Shown: positions 1-7,932 of the stretch, one piece after another | Layout: each line of letters begins with the position of its first letter | Numbering within the stretch: the first letter of the stretch is position 1 | Assembly (NCBI GenBank): GCA_018262385.1 | Contig: JAGSPQ010000020.1 | Location: 1-21,075 of the forward strand | Length of the DNA stretch: 21,075 bases | Direction: 5' to 3' | Source: Myxococcaceae bacterium | GTDB lineage: Bacteria; Myxococcota; Myxococcia; Myxococcales; Myxococcaceae | The notes under the pieces: model-generated | The model's database searches: none | What the model was told of the DNA's origin: nothing | The model's input: only the letters and a program-made list of their open reading frames with translations | Position numbers and translations under genes: made by a program

Positions 1-63
1 GGGCGGTACGGCGCGCGTGCTAGCTGAAGCCTCATTGAAGCGCGAGTCGGAGAGCCAACGACC

Positions 64-3000
64 ATGAACGACGGGCAGGATTTTCCCCGGACGATGTCCA
101 CCGCGATTCCTGCGATTGCAATGCCGAGCGAAACCGGCGTCGCCCCCACCCAGACCGACGAAGACGCCCGGGCCCGCATCGCCACCCTCGACCGCGAGGC
201 CAAGGGGCTGGGCGCCTCGCCGGCCGCCGCGCTCCTGTTCCACGAGATCGGCCTGCTCTGGGAGCACCCGCTCAAGCACCCCCGCTTCGCCGCCGTCGCC
301 TACCAGGCGGCGTACAAGCTGGCCCCCCGGTTCCTCGCCAACATCCGCGCCGCGCGGCGGCTCTTCGCCGAGGTCGGCAACTGGCAGATGGTCGTCACCC
401 TGCTCGACGCCGAGCTCAACGCCACCGAGAACAAGCGGGGCAAGGCGGCGCTGCTGTTCGAGAAGGGCGTGGTGCTCGAGCAGCGGCTGTCGCGCGAAGC
501 CGATGCGATCACCGCCTGGTCCAACTGCCTGGCGCTCGAGCCCGAAGACATCACCCTGCTGTGCCAGCTCGAGCAGCTGTACTCCGAGAAGTCGGATCAC
601 GCCTCGCTGGTGAAGGCCCAGAAGCTGATCGCGCGGGTGGTGACCGACGATGCGGCCAGGGCCCACTACCTGACCTCGGCCGGGCTGCTGCTCGAAGACC
701 GGGTGAAGGATCTGAACGCCGCCGCCGCGTGCTTCCGCGAGGCGTTCGCCCTCGATCGGCAGGACTCGCTGCTGCTGGCGGCGATGAAGCGGGTCGCGCA
801 GCGCGAGGGCACCGTCGACGAAGAGCTCGCCGCGCTCGCCGCCGAAGCCGAGGGCCAGGGGGTCCACGCCGCGCCGACCTTCCTGCAGATCAGCAAGGCC
901 TACGAGCGGCTGAGCCGGCCCGAAGACGCGCTGGCCGCGCTGGTCGCCGCCCGCCGCATCGCGCCCCAGGATCCGCTGGTGCTCTCCGAGCTGGCGCGGA
1001 TCTACGAGAGCCAGGGCCGGTTCGAAGAGCTGGCCGACGTGCTGCTGTCGTGGGTGGGCGCGATCCGCGACGAGAGCGAGCTGATCGCGATCAACCTGCG
1101 GCTCGGCTCGCTGTTCGAGGACCAGCTGCGGCGCGACCCCGACGCGATCGCGCGCTACCAGGCGATCCTCGACAAGATTCCGGGCCACGCCACCGCGCTG
1201 GCCAACCTCGGCAAGCTCTTCCACCGTTCGAAGAACTGGGCGGGCCTGCTGGGGACCTACGACGCCGAGGCGGCGTCGATGGACGACCCGAAGCAGAAGG
1301 CGATTCGCGTCTTCAAGTCGGCCGAGGTGCTCGAAGAGCGCTTGCAGCGCACCGACGAGGCGATCGCCCGCTACAACGAGGTGCTCAAGCTCCTCCCCGG
1401 CTACCTGCCGGCCCAGAAGGCGCTGGTCCGCCTGTTCGAGAAGCAGGGCAAGTGGGTCGACCTGGTCGGAATGTACGAGCAGGATCTGCTCCAGACCACC
1501 GATCGCGAGCAGCAGATTCAGACCCTCAACCGGATGTCGGCGATCCACGAAGACCGGCTGACGGACATTCCGCGCGCGATCGACTGCTGCAAGCGGGTGC
1601 TCGAGATCGCCGGCGATCACCTGCCGACGGTGCGCAACCTGCAGCGGCTCTACGAGCGCGGCGGCCAGTGGGAAGACCTGATCCTGCTCAACGAGCAGGA
1701 GGCGACGCTGTCGGGGGACACCCGGCACATCGTCTCGCTCGCGCACCGCAACGCCGAGATCCTCGAAGACCAGCTGAAGGATCGCACCCGGGCCGTCGAG
1801 GCCTACGAGCGGGTGCTCGCCCACAGCCCCACCTACCCGCCGGCGCTCAAGGCGCTCGGCCGGCTCTACGCCCAGGACGGCAAGTGGGCCGAGCTGATCC
1901 GGATGTACCGGGCAGAAGCGGAGATCGCCCCCACCGCCGAGCAGGCCGCCCACCTGACGTTCAAGATCGGCGAGCTGCACGAGCAGCGGCTGAAGAACGA
2001 GAACGACGCGATCGCCTCGTTCCAGGAGGTGCTCACCCTCGCCCCCAACTACTTCCCCGCGGTGCGCGCGCTCGGCCGCATCTACCGGAGCCAGGGCGCG
2101 TGGGAGAGCCTGATCGAGATCCTGCGGGCCGAGGCCGCCAACCGCAGCGACCCGATGGAGCGCGCCAACGCGATGTTCCAGGCGGCGGCGATCTGGGACG
2201 ACCAGCTGAAGAGCCCCGCCAAGGCGATCGAGGGCTACAACGAGGTGCTGCGGCTGGCGCCCAACCACCTCACCGCGCTGCAGCAGCTCGAGCGGCTGCT
2301 CACCGCCAGCGACGACACCAAAGAGCTGATCGTCCTGCTCGACCGGCAGACCCAGGTCGGCTCTCCGCAGATCAAGATCTCGGCGAACCTCAAGCTGGCG
2401 CGGATCTACCTCGACCGGCTCAACGAGCCCTCGCGCGCGGCCGCCTGCTGTGACATCGCGCTGCAGCTCGATGAGCGCAACCTCGCCGCGCTCAAGCTGC
2501 TCGAGCGAATTCGCGCGGGCGACCGCACCCGCCGCAACGAGCTTCGCGCCCGGTTGGCCGAGATCATGGGCGACCCGAAGCTGTCGGCGGCGATGAAGCT
2601 GGCGGCGGTCGAGCAGGGCCAGCGCACCGAGCTGCCCGCGGTGGTGGTGCAGCAGCTGAAGGCCGCTCACGTCGCCGACCCCCGGGACGAGGCGCTCCAC
2701 CTGATGCTCGAGCGGGCGCTGGTGAAGGCCGCCGATCACCGCAGCCTGGTCGAGCTCTACGAGGCGCGCAGCGCTCAGACCCAGGAGCCGACCGACGGCG
2801 CCCAGCTGAAGCTGCGGGCGGCCGATCTGTACGAGAACCGGCTCAACGACGGGGCCCGGGCGGCGCAGGCCTACGAGGCGGCGCTGGAGCTGGTGCCGAA
2901 CCTGCTGCCGGCGCAGACCGGGCTGGCGCGGGTGTTCGGGCGCATGGGCAACTTCGAGCGCGCCCGCGCGGCGCTCGAGGCGATGATCGCCAGCGCCAGG

Positions 3001-5073
3001 GACAAGGCGACGGTCACCGAAGCGCTGCTGCAGGCCGGCCGGCTGGCGCGCGATCAGGCCAAGGATCCCCAGGGGGCGGCGGCGTATTTCCAGCGCATCC
3101 TCGACACCGAGCCGCTGCACGCCGAAGCAGGCACCGCGCTCGAGGATCTGCTCGCCTCGCGAGGCGGCGCCGCGGATCTCGCCGCGCTGCACGAGCGGCG
3201 CGGGGACACCCGGCTGGCCCAGCGGGACAACGCGGCGGCCGGCCAGGAGTTCTACGCCGCCGCCCGGGTGCACCTCGATCAGCTCAAGGACAAGAGCCGG
3301 GCGGCCGAGCTGCTCGAGAAGGCGCTGATGGCGCTGCCGGCCCACAACGAAGCGCTCGAGCTCAAGGGCGATCTGGCGCTCGAGAAGCAGGACTACGTCG
3401 AGGCCGCGGCGGCGTTCGCGGTGCGGGTGCAGCAGGGCGGCGACGCGAAGCGGCTGGCGTCGATCCACCTCAAGCTCGGCGCGCTGTACCACGACCAACT
3501 GGGCGACGGGACGCGCGCGGCCGCCCACCTGCAGACCGCCCTGATGACCGAGCCGGAGAGCCTCGAGGCGCTCGAGCGGCTGGGCTCGATTCACACCCTC
3601 TCGAAGAACTGGACGGGAGCAGCCGATTGTCTGCGGCGCCTGATCGCGATCGAGCGGGCGCCGGCCCAGCGGGCGAAGTTCACGCTGCAGCTGGCGCGGA
3701 TCTACGACGAAGGGTTCGCCGACAACGCCCAGGCGGCGGCGCTCTACAAGCACGCCCTCGAGCTGGCTCCGGGCGACAGCGCGACGCTCGATCGGCTGGT
3801 CGAGCTGTACGAGAAGATCGGCAACCTCCAGGATCTGGTGGTGGTGCTCGAGGAGCAGGTCAAGAGCGCCCCCGACGTGCGGCGGGCGGTGGCGCTGCGG
3901 CTGCGAATCGGCGACCTCTACGCCCGGCAGCTGCAAGACGCGCAGAAGGGCATCGCGACCTACCGGGCGGTGCTCGAGCTGGATCCGGCCAACCTGCCGG
4001 CGCACGTCGCGCTCGCCGACCTGTTCGGCCGCGATCCGGCCGCCACCGCGATGGCGGTCGAGTCCCACCGCGCCCTGCTGCGCCTGGATCCCACCCGGGT
4101 CGACAGCCTCCACGCGCTGTTCCGGCTCTGGGAAGGGGTGAAGCAGCTCGACAAGGCCTTCTGCGCCGTCGGCGTGCTGGCCTTCCTCAAGCAGGCCAAC
4201 GATCCCGAGCTCGGCTTCTACACCGAGCTGAAGAACCGGCTTCCCGCCGAGCCGACGGTGCGGCTGGCCGATGCGGACCTCGCCCTGCTGCACCACCCGG
4301 CGGCGCGCAACCCGCTGAGCGACGTGCTGCGCGCGGTCGGCGACCAATTCACCAAGGTCTACCCGCCGCAGTTCGAGTCGTGGGGCGTCGACCGCAAGAA
4401 CGATCGCCTCAAGAACGATCACGCCGTCTTCAAGGCGGTGCGCGGCGTGGCGCAGGTGTTCGGGGTCGAGGAGTTCGAGGTCTACCAGAGCAAGCGGGGC
4501 CTGGTGGTGCTCGAGACCACCGAGCCGATGGGGGTGTTCGTCGGAGCCGACGTCGTTCGCCGCTTCAACGCCCGCGAGCAGCGGTTCCTGCTCGGCCGGG
4601 CGGCGCTCGGGCTGTACGGGAAGACGGCGGCGCTGCGCCGCTTGTCCTCGGGCGAGCTGAACGATCTGTTCGGCAATACGGTGCGCATCCACCAGCAGCA
4701 GTTCGAAGGCATCGGCAAGCGCAACGAAGATCAGAGCAAGCAGCTGCGCAAGGCGTACTCGCGCCGGTCGCTCAAGCTGCTCGAAGAGCCCGCGATGGCG
4801 GTGGCCCAGACCCCCGGCCTGGACGTGGCGGCCACCGTCGAAGCGCTCGCGCTGTCGGCGGACCGGGCAGGGCTGCTGCTGGCGGGCGACGTGACCGCGG
4901 CGATCGGCATCCTGCTGCGCGAGGATCTTCCGATCGGCACTCCGCGGCCCGAGTCCGCCGAGGCCATCGCGGCCGCGGTTGGGCAGCGGCGCGACGTCCG
5001 CGAGCTGATCGGGTTCTCGCTGTCCGACGACTTCTTCCGGCTGCGGCAGCGGCTCGGAATGTCGCTCGGCTGA
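64..5073 (+). CDS. Giant tetratricopeptide-repeat protein with C-terminal degenerate M48 peptidase-like domain
   Basis: This 1669-residue protein is almost wholly alpha-helical TPR repeat from about residue 40 to about 1390. The repeats come as double-TPR modules, each with an acidic-IARY-x-VL-x-L-x-P helix pair followed by RLY-x3-G-x-W-x-x-L. The conserved Trp or its equivalent recurs at exactly 72 residues (320, 392, 464, 536, 608, 680, 752). The last 280 residues are different: LLGRAALG (about 1509-1516) sits where M48 peptidases have their HExxH helix, and SADRAG (1598-1603) matches a conserved M48 segment, but the zinc-binding His/Glu are absent. No signal peptide or TM segment is visible, so it is probably a cytoplasmic scaffold. 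The start is ATG at 64, with GGAGAG nine bases upstream. It converges on the cinA-like gene, leaving seven bases between stops. The TPR call is firm; partners and function are unknown. Confidence 0.93.
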   Translation: MNDGQDFPRTMSTAIPAIAMPSETGVAPTQTDEDARARIATLDREAKGLGASPAAALLFHEIGLLWEHPLKHPRFAAVAYQAAYKLAPRFLANIRAARRLFAEVGNWQMVVTLLDAELNATENKRGKAALLFEKGVVLEQRLSREADAITAWSNCLALEPEDITLLCQLEQLYSEKSDHASLVKAQKLIARVVTDDAARAHYLTSAGLLLEDRVKDLNAAAACFREAFALDRQDSLLLAAMKRVAQREGTVDEELAALAAEAEGQGVHAAPTFLQISKAYERLSRPEDALAALVAARRIAPQDPLVLSELARIYESQGRFEELADVLLSWVGAIRDESELIAINLRLGSLFEDQLRRDPDAIARYQAILDKIPGHATALANLGKLFHRSKNWAGLLGTYDAEAASMDDPKQKAIRVFKSAEVLEERLQRTDEAIARYNEVLKLLPGYLPAQKALVRLFEKQGKWVDLVGMYEQDLLQTTDREQQIQTLNRMSAIHEDRLTDIPRAIDCCKRVLEIAGDHLPTVRNLQRLYERGGQWEDLILLNEQEATLSGDTRHIVSLAHRNAEILEDQLKDRTRAVEAYERVLAHSPTYPPALKALGRLYAQDGKWAELIRMYRAEAEIAPTAEQAAHLTFKIGELHEQRLKNENDAIASFQEVLTLAPNYFPAVRALGRIYRSQGAWESLIEILRAEAANRSDPMERANAMFQAAAIWDDQLKSPAKAIEGYNEVLRLAPNHLTALQQLERLLTASDDTKELIVLLDRQTQVGSPQIKISANLKLARIYLDRLNEPSRAAACCDIALQLDERNLAALKLLERIRAGDRTRRNELRARLAEIMGDPKLSAAMKLAAVEQGQRTELPAVVVQQLKAAHVADPRDEALHLMLERALVKAADHRSLVELYEARSAQTQEPTDGAQLKLRAADLYENRLNDGARAAQAYEAALELVPNLLPAQTGLARVFGRMGNFERARAALEAMIASARDKATVTEALLQAGRLARDQAKDPQGAAAYFQRILDTEPLHAEAGTALEDLLASRGGAADLAALHERRGDTRLAQRDNAAAGQEFYAAARVHLDQLKDKSRAAELLEKALMALPAHNEALELKGDLALEKQDYVEAAAAFAVRVQQGGDAKRLASIHLKLGALYHDQLGDGTRAAAHLQTALMTEPESLEALERLGSIHTLSKNWTGAADCLRRLIAIERAPAQRAKFTLQLARIYDEGFADNAQAAALYKHALELAPGDSATLDRLVELYEKIGNLQDLVVVLEEQVKSAPDVRRAVALRLRIGDLYARQLQDAQKGIATYRAVLELDPANLPAHVALADLFGRDPAATAMAVESHRALLRLDPTRVDSLHALFRLWEGVKQLDKAFCAVGVLAFLKQANDPELGFYTELKNRLPAEPTVRLADADLALLHHPAARNPLSDVLRAVGDQFTKVYPPQFESWGVDRKNDRLKNDHAVFKAVRGVAQVFGVEEFEVYQSKRGLVVLETTEPMGVFVGADVVRRFNAREQRFLLGRAALGLYGKTAALRRLSSGELNDLFGNTVRIHQQQFEGIGKRNEDQSKQLRKAYSRRSLKLLEEPAMAVAQTPGLDVAATVEALALSADRAGLLLAGDVTAAIGILLREDLPIGTPRPESAEAIAAAVGQRRDVRELIGFSLSDDFFRLRQRLGMSLG
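1021..2330 (+). repeat. Protein-level tandem repeat, period 216 bp (72 residues), inside the TPR gene
   Basis: Seven successive double-TPR modules align without any indel. The aromatic or equivalent residue after the RLY-x3-G motif falls at residues 320, 392, 464, 536, 608, 680 and 752, always 72 apart. The DNA copies have diverged, so this is a protein repeat, not a recent tandem duplication. Modules before and after this stretch drift from the exact spacing. Confidence 0.75.
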
Positions 5074-5080
5074 GCCAGGC

Positions 5081-5812
5081 CTACTCGCGGCGCAGCAGGC
5101 AGCCGGCGGGAAGCAGCGCCTCGAGCCGCTTCACCGCGGTGGCGACCGGGCCCGCCTCGGCGTGCTCGAGCGTCACTTTCACCCGGTAGTCGGCCTCGAG
5201 GTCGAAGGTCGGGTAGCTGCCGATCGCCACCTCGGGCATCGCCAATGCCACGGTGTCGATCGCCCCGGCCACATCGGCCTCGGCGGCGTCGAGGTACAGC
5301 ACCTGGAGGTGAACCGGGGTGACCGGCAGCCGCCGCAGCACGGTCTCCAGCTGCAGCCGGAACAGCTGGGGGACTCCGGGCAGCATGTAGACGTCGTCGC
5401 AGGCCAGCACCGGGTAACGCGCTTCGGGCTGGGAGATCAGCTCGCAGCCCTCGGGCGCCTCGGCCAGCCGCAGCGCCTCGGGCGGGATCCGATCGCCGTA
5501 GTGATCGCGCACCATCTGCTCCATCTGGGGCAACCGGACCACCGCGCGGCCCAGCGCGAGCGCGACCGCCCGCACGGTCACGTCGTCGTGGGTAGGCCCG
5601 ATGCCGCCCGAGGTGAAGATCCACCGCGCCCGCCGACGGGCGGCGCTCACCGCCTCGACGATTGCATCCACCTCGTCGAGCACGAAGTGCACCGAGTGGA
5701 GCAGCACCCCGCGCTCGCGCAGCCGCTTCACCAGCCAGGCGCCGTTGGCCTCGGTCACCTTGGCGGTGAGCACCTCGTTGCCGATGATGATCGCCGCCGC
5801 TCCGGTACCCAT
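5081..5812 (-). CDS. CinA N-terminal-type (MoCF/molybdopterin-binding-like) protein, amidase domain absent
   Basis: This 243-residue protein begins with the GNEVL strand/turn (11-15) and carries TSGGIGPTHDD (67-77). Together these mark the COG1058/MoCF_biosynth fold of the CinA N-terminal half, the region associated with ADP-ribose/NMN-type pyrophosphatase activity in CinA proteins. Full CinA proteins have about 400 or more residues, ending in a nicotinamide-nucleotide amidase domain; here the protein stops after the middle domain. Stand-alone N-terminal versions are known in the family, so this need not be a truncation. It is the last gene of the reverse-strand operon, starting four bases after the tmk stop. 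Its stop lies seven bases from the convergent TPR gene. The family is secure, but the substrate is inferred only from relatives. Confidence 0.88.
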   Translation of the reverse strand: MGTGAAAIIIGNEVLTAKVTEANGAWLVKRLRERGVLLHSVHFVLDEVDAIVEAVSAARRRARWIFTSGGIGPTHDDVTVRAVALALGRAVVRLPQMEQMVRDHYGDRIPPEALRLAEAPEGCELISQPEARYPVLACDDVYMLPGVPQLFRLQLETVLRRLPVTPVHLQVLYLDAAEADVAGAIDTVALAMPEVAIGSYPTFDLEADYRVKVTLEHAEAGPVATAVKRLEALLPAGCLLRRE

Positions 5813-5816
5813 GCGG

Positions 5817-6437
5817 TCAGCGCCTCTTTCCCAGCGCCTTCATCGCCGCCGCGGTCACCTCGTTCACCGAAGCGCCGCCGTCGAGGACGACGACCTTCTC
5901 GCCCGCCTTGCGCCGCAGCGCGATCGCCGCCAGGTACTGCTTCGCGGTGCGCCGCTGGATCGCCCGCGTCTCGTAGAGCTCGCGCTTTCCACCCCGGACG
6001 GCGCGGCGCTGCGCCCCCAGCTCGGGGTCGATCTCGAGGAACAGGGTCAGATCCGGCACCCGGGCGCGGGCGTTGATCTCTTCCACCCACCCGATCGGCA
6101 GCTGCGAGCCCTGGTACGCCAGCGACGACAGCAGGTAGCGATCGCTGAGCACCACCGCGCCGCGCTCGAGCGCCGGCTCGATCTCGCGCGCGACGTGATC
6201 CACCCGATCGGCGGCGAACATCAGCGCGAGCGTCTCGGGGGTCAGCGGCTTCTTCTTCGCCGACAGCCCCAGCTGCCGGGTCAGCGCCTGGCGGATCATC
6301 TTGCCGATCGGCCCATCAGACGGCTCGCGGGTGGTGAGGACCTCTCGCCCTTCGGCGCGCAGCTCGCGGGCCAGCGCGGCGCACTGGGTGGTGGTCCCCG
6401 CGCCGTCCAGGCCCTCGATCACCACGAAGCGGCTCAT
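5817..6437 (-). CDS. tmk: Thymidylate (dTMP) kinase with Thr in place of Walker A Lys
   Basis: This 206-residue protein has the usual length for bacterial dTMP kinase, which phosphorylates dTMP to dTDP in the cytoplasm with ATP. Visible motifs are the P-loop EGLDGAGTTTQ (8-18), TREPSDG (36-42), FAADRVDH (74-81), DRY followed by SSLAYQG (99-110), and an Arg-rich LID region around 145-170. The P-loop is unusual: the position normally occupied by Lys (GAGKTT in E. coli) is Thr15, encoded by ACC, with the rest of the loop intact. Every other motif is normal, so I expect a functional enzyme. Its ATG overlaps the stop of the upstream membrane-protein gene (ATGA), and the cinA-like gene follows four bases after its stop, indicating co-translation in one operon. 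Confidence 0.93.
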   Translation of the reverse strand: MSRFVVIEGLDGAGTTTQCAALARELRAEGREVLTTREPSDGPIGKMIRQALTRQLGLSAKKKPLTPETLALMFAADRVDHVAREIEPALERGAVVLSDRYLLSSLAYQGSQLPIGWVEEINARARVPDLTLFLEIDPELGAQRRAVRGGKRELYETRAIQRRTAKQYLAAIALRRKAGEKVVVLDGGASVNEVTAAAMKALGKRR

Positions 6438-6784
6438 CGCGGCAGCAGGGCGGACGGGTCTTCGAGATTGAGCTGGCGCCGCAGGGCCTGAAGCCGGGCG
6501 AAGCTGACCAGCTCCTTCTTCAGATCGCGGCGGCCCAGGACGTAGCGAACGAAGCCGTAGACGAAGAACAGGAAGGAGAGCGCCGCCACCGGGTAGACGT
6601 AGATCTCGGTGTCCGGCCGGATGTCGAGATCCCAGAACATCTTCGCGGTGGTGCCGGCGGCAATCAGGGCGAGGATGATGGAGACCGCGCTGTGGGCGAA
6701 ATGAACCACGCTCTGGCGCGAGGCCAGCTCGATCTGAAGCGCGGCCAGCGCCGCGGCGTCCGAGGCAGGTGCGGGGGGTTCCAC
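6434..6784 (-). CDS. Small two-TM membrane protein, unknown function
   Basis: The product is about 116 residues. It has a short Ala/Pro-rich N-terminus, one hydrophobic segment around VSIILALIAAG, a polar loop, and a second segment around VAALSFLFFVYGF, followed by a basic, probably cytoplasmic, tail. I recognise no family. Two GTG starts are plausible. The one chosen, at 6784, lies one base after the zinc-ribbon stop with GGAG seven bases upstream. An alternative at 6823 also has GGAGAG at a good distance and would give 129 residues, overlapping the zinc-ribbon gene by 38 bp. Its stop overlaps the tmk start by four bases. Position suggests co-expression with tmk, not a shared biochemical role. 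Confidence 0.75.
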   Translation of the reverse strand: MEPPAPASDAAALAALQIELASRQSVVHFAHSAVSIILALIAAGTTAKMFWDLDIRPDTEIYVYPVAALSFLFFVYGFVRYVLGRRDLKKELVSFARLQALRRQLNLEDPSALLPR

Positions 6785-6785
6785 T

Positions 6786-7364
6786 TCAGAGCTCCGGCAT
6801 GGGGACTTCGCGACCGCATTCACGACAGTGCTCTCCGCCCAGCGCGGGGGCCGCGCACGCCCGGCAGCGGGTCCAGACTTCCAGCTTCTTCTTCTTCTTC
6901 GGATCGGCGGTGGCCGCGACGGCGACCCGCGGCAGCTTCATCCCGCACTTCTCGCAGATCGTCCCCGCCCCCATCGCCTGGACGGTGCGGCAGTAACGGC
7001 AGGTCAGTGGCCCGGTGGCAATCGCGGTGCGCACCCCGTCGTCGGGGACGCGATCCTCCGAGATGTCGTCGATCGGCAGCACCGGGATCTCGCCGATCTT
7101 GTCCGCCACCGTCTTCTCGAAGTCGGGGATCGGCGCCGAGGCGACCTCGCCCGTCTTCGCGAACGCGGTCACCTCGACGTCGGGCGCGCGCTCGATCGGC
7201 ACCTCGCCCACCCGCTCGGGGATGGTGACCTCCAGATCGGGCATCTTCTGGATCGTCACCGGTGCGGGCGGAAGCGAGCCGAGCACGCCCGACAGATCCT
7301 TCCCGCAGACCTCGCACTCGAAGCCGAACTCGACCTGGGACTCACAGACGGGACAGACGATCAT
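6786..7364 (-). CDS. Triple zinc-ribbon protein with an internal 19-residue repeat linker
   Basis: This 192-residue soluble protein has three CxxC...CxxC zinc-ribbon modules: C4/C7/C17/C20, C122/C125/C137/C140, and C167/C170/C180/C183. Between the first two lies an acidic, Pro-rich linker with three exact-spaced 19-residue repeats starting PDLEVT (42), PDVEVT (61) and PDFEKT (80), each containing a Gly-Glu pair at offset 11. A run of five Lys precedes the third ribbon. The reading frame continues upstream, but the Met at 7364 starts the first ribbon (MIVCPVC), so it was chosen; the upstream extension is Arg/Pro-rich and looks like non-coding shadow. I cannot name a function. Zinc ribbons here could serve protein-protein or nucleic-acid contacts. 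It lies 40 bp after the small secreted-protein gene. Confidence 0.8.
   Translation of the reverse strand: MIVCPVCESQVEFGFECEVCGKDLSGVLGSLPPAPVTIQKMPDLEVTIPERVGEVPIERAPDVEVTAFAKTGEVASAPIPDFEKTVADKIGEIPVLPIDDISEDRVPDDGVRTAIATGPLTCRYCRTVQAMGAGTICEKCGMKLPRVAVAATADPKKKKKLEVWTRCRACAAPALGGEHCRECGREVPMPEL
6885..6899 (-). repeat. (AAG)5 trinucleotide run encoding five Lys
   Basis: Five perfect CTT units on the plus strand (AAG in the coding sense) lie in the linker before the third zinc ribbon. It is short, but it is an uninterrupted codon run of a kind that can slip. Confidence 0.6.
7071..7241 (-). repeat. Three tandem 57-bp (19-residue) coding repeats in the zinc-ribbon linker
   Basis: Residues 42-60, 61-79 and 80-98 share the pattern P-D-hydrophobic-E-x-T, then a basic residue, then G-E-(V/I), with no length variation. 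The Thr and acidic residues are conserved in all three copies. Confidence 0.7.
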
Positions 7365-7404
7365 GCCGGCCGCGACGCTACCCCAGCCGGGCCGGGAGAA
7401 ACGC

Positions 7405-7932
7405 TCAGAGTGCGCGGAGGGTCGCCCGAACCGACAGCGGCAGCCCCATCGGCTGGGCGGTGCAGTCGGGGGCACTGGCGTCAAGGACGACGGTGTCCTT
7501 GACCCGCCTGGCGGTGCCCGAGATCCGCCGGCAGGTGGCGGTGGTGCGCAGCGCGTCCTGGAAGATCGCAAACGCACAGCGGCCGTCGCGGAAGATCAAG
7601 CCGTCACCCTCGCGGGTCGCATAGAGCGAGCACCCGACGGTCGGGTCGGCCGGGTCCTCCAGGCGCAAGGTGACCCCGCCGACGGTGTTGGGGTGGGCGG
7701 AGGCCTTCAGGGTGGCGTTGCCCTCGAGCCGGCCGCCCAGCTGGGCCACCGCGAGGGTGCTCAGCTCATCGGTCGGCTCGCCTCGGGCCGCCACGCTCGC
7801 CTTCAGCCCGTCGAAGTCCCACAGGTCACTGGGCGCCGGGGCAGGCGCCAGTTTGGGTGCACGGGCCGGCGCGGTCTTCACCCCGGGACCCGCGCTCAGC
7901 ACGATCGCGGTCACTGCCCACAGCTTGATCAT
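7405..7932 (-). CDS. Small secreted protein of unknown function
   Basis: This 175-residue protein begins with MIKLWAVTAIVLSAG, a Sec-type signal sequence (basic n-region, hydrophobic core) without a clear lipobox. A Pro/Ala-rich stretch follows, then a globular domain with four Cys (near GCSLY, GRCAF, ATCRR and PDCTA) that could form two disulfides in the periplasm. I recognise no family. The ATG shares one base with the recG stop (TGATG), so translation is probably coupled. The reading frame runs far upstream through recG, but that part is antisense-style shadow; the Met with a signal peptide is the sensible start. Confidence 0.75.
   Translation of the reverse strand: MIKLWAVTAIVLSAGPGVKTAPARAPKLAPAPAPSDLWDFDGLKASVAARGEPTDELSTLAVAQLGGRLEGNATLKASAHPNTVGGVTLRLEDPADPTVGCSLYATREGDGLIFRDGRCAFAIFQDALRTTATCRRISGTARRVKDTVVLDASAPDCTAQPMGLPLSVRATLRAL

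Noticed and set aside
1..63. Possible promoter or end of an upstream gene before the TPR gene
   Set aside because: Beyond the GGAGAG ribosome-binding site I can see no convincing -35/-10 pair, and the stretch is too short to assign a gene end.
561..2453. 630-residue open frame inside the TPR gene on the same strand
   Set aside because: Composition is Arg/Ala/Gly/Pro with no motif. It is an out-of-frame shadow of the TPR repeats caused by GC-rich third positions.
5074..5080. Possible terminator between the convergent TPR and cinA-like genes
   Set aside because: Only seven bases lie between the stops, and I see no GC stem with a T-run nearby.
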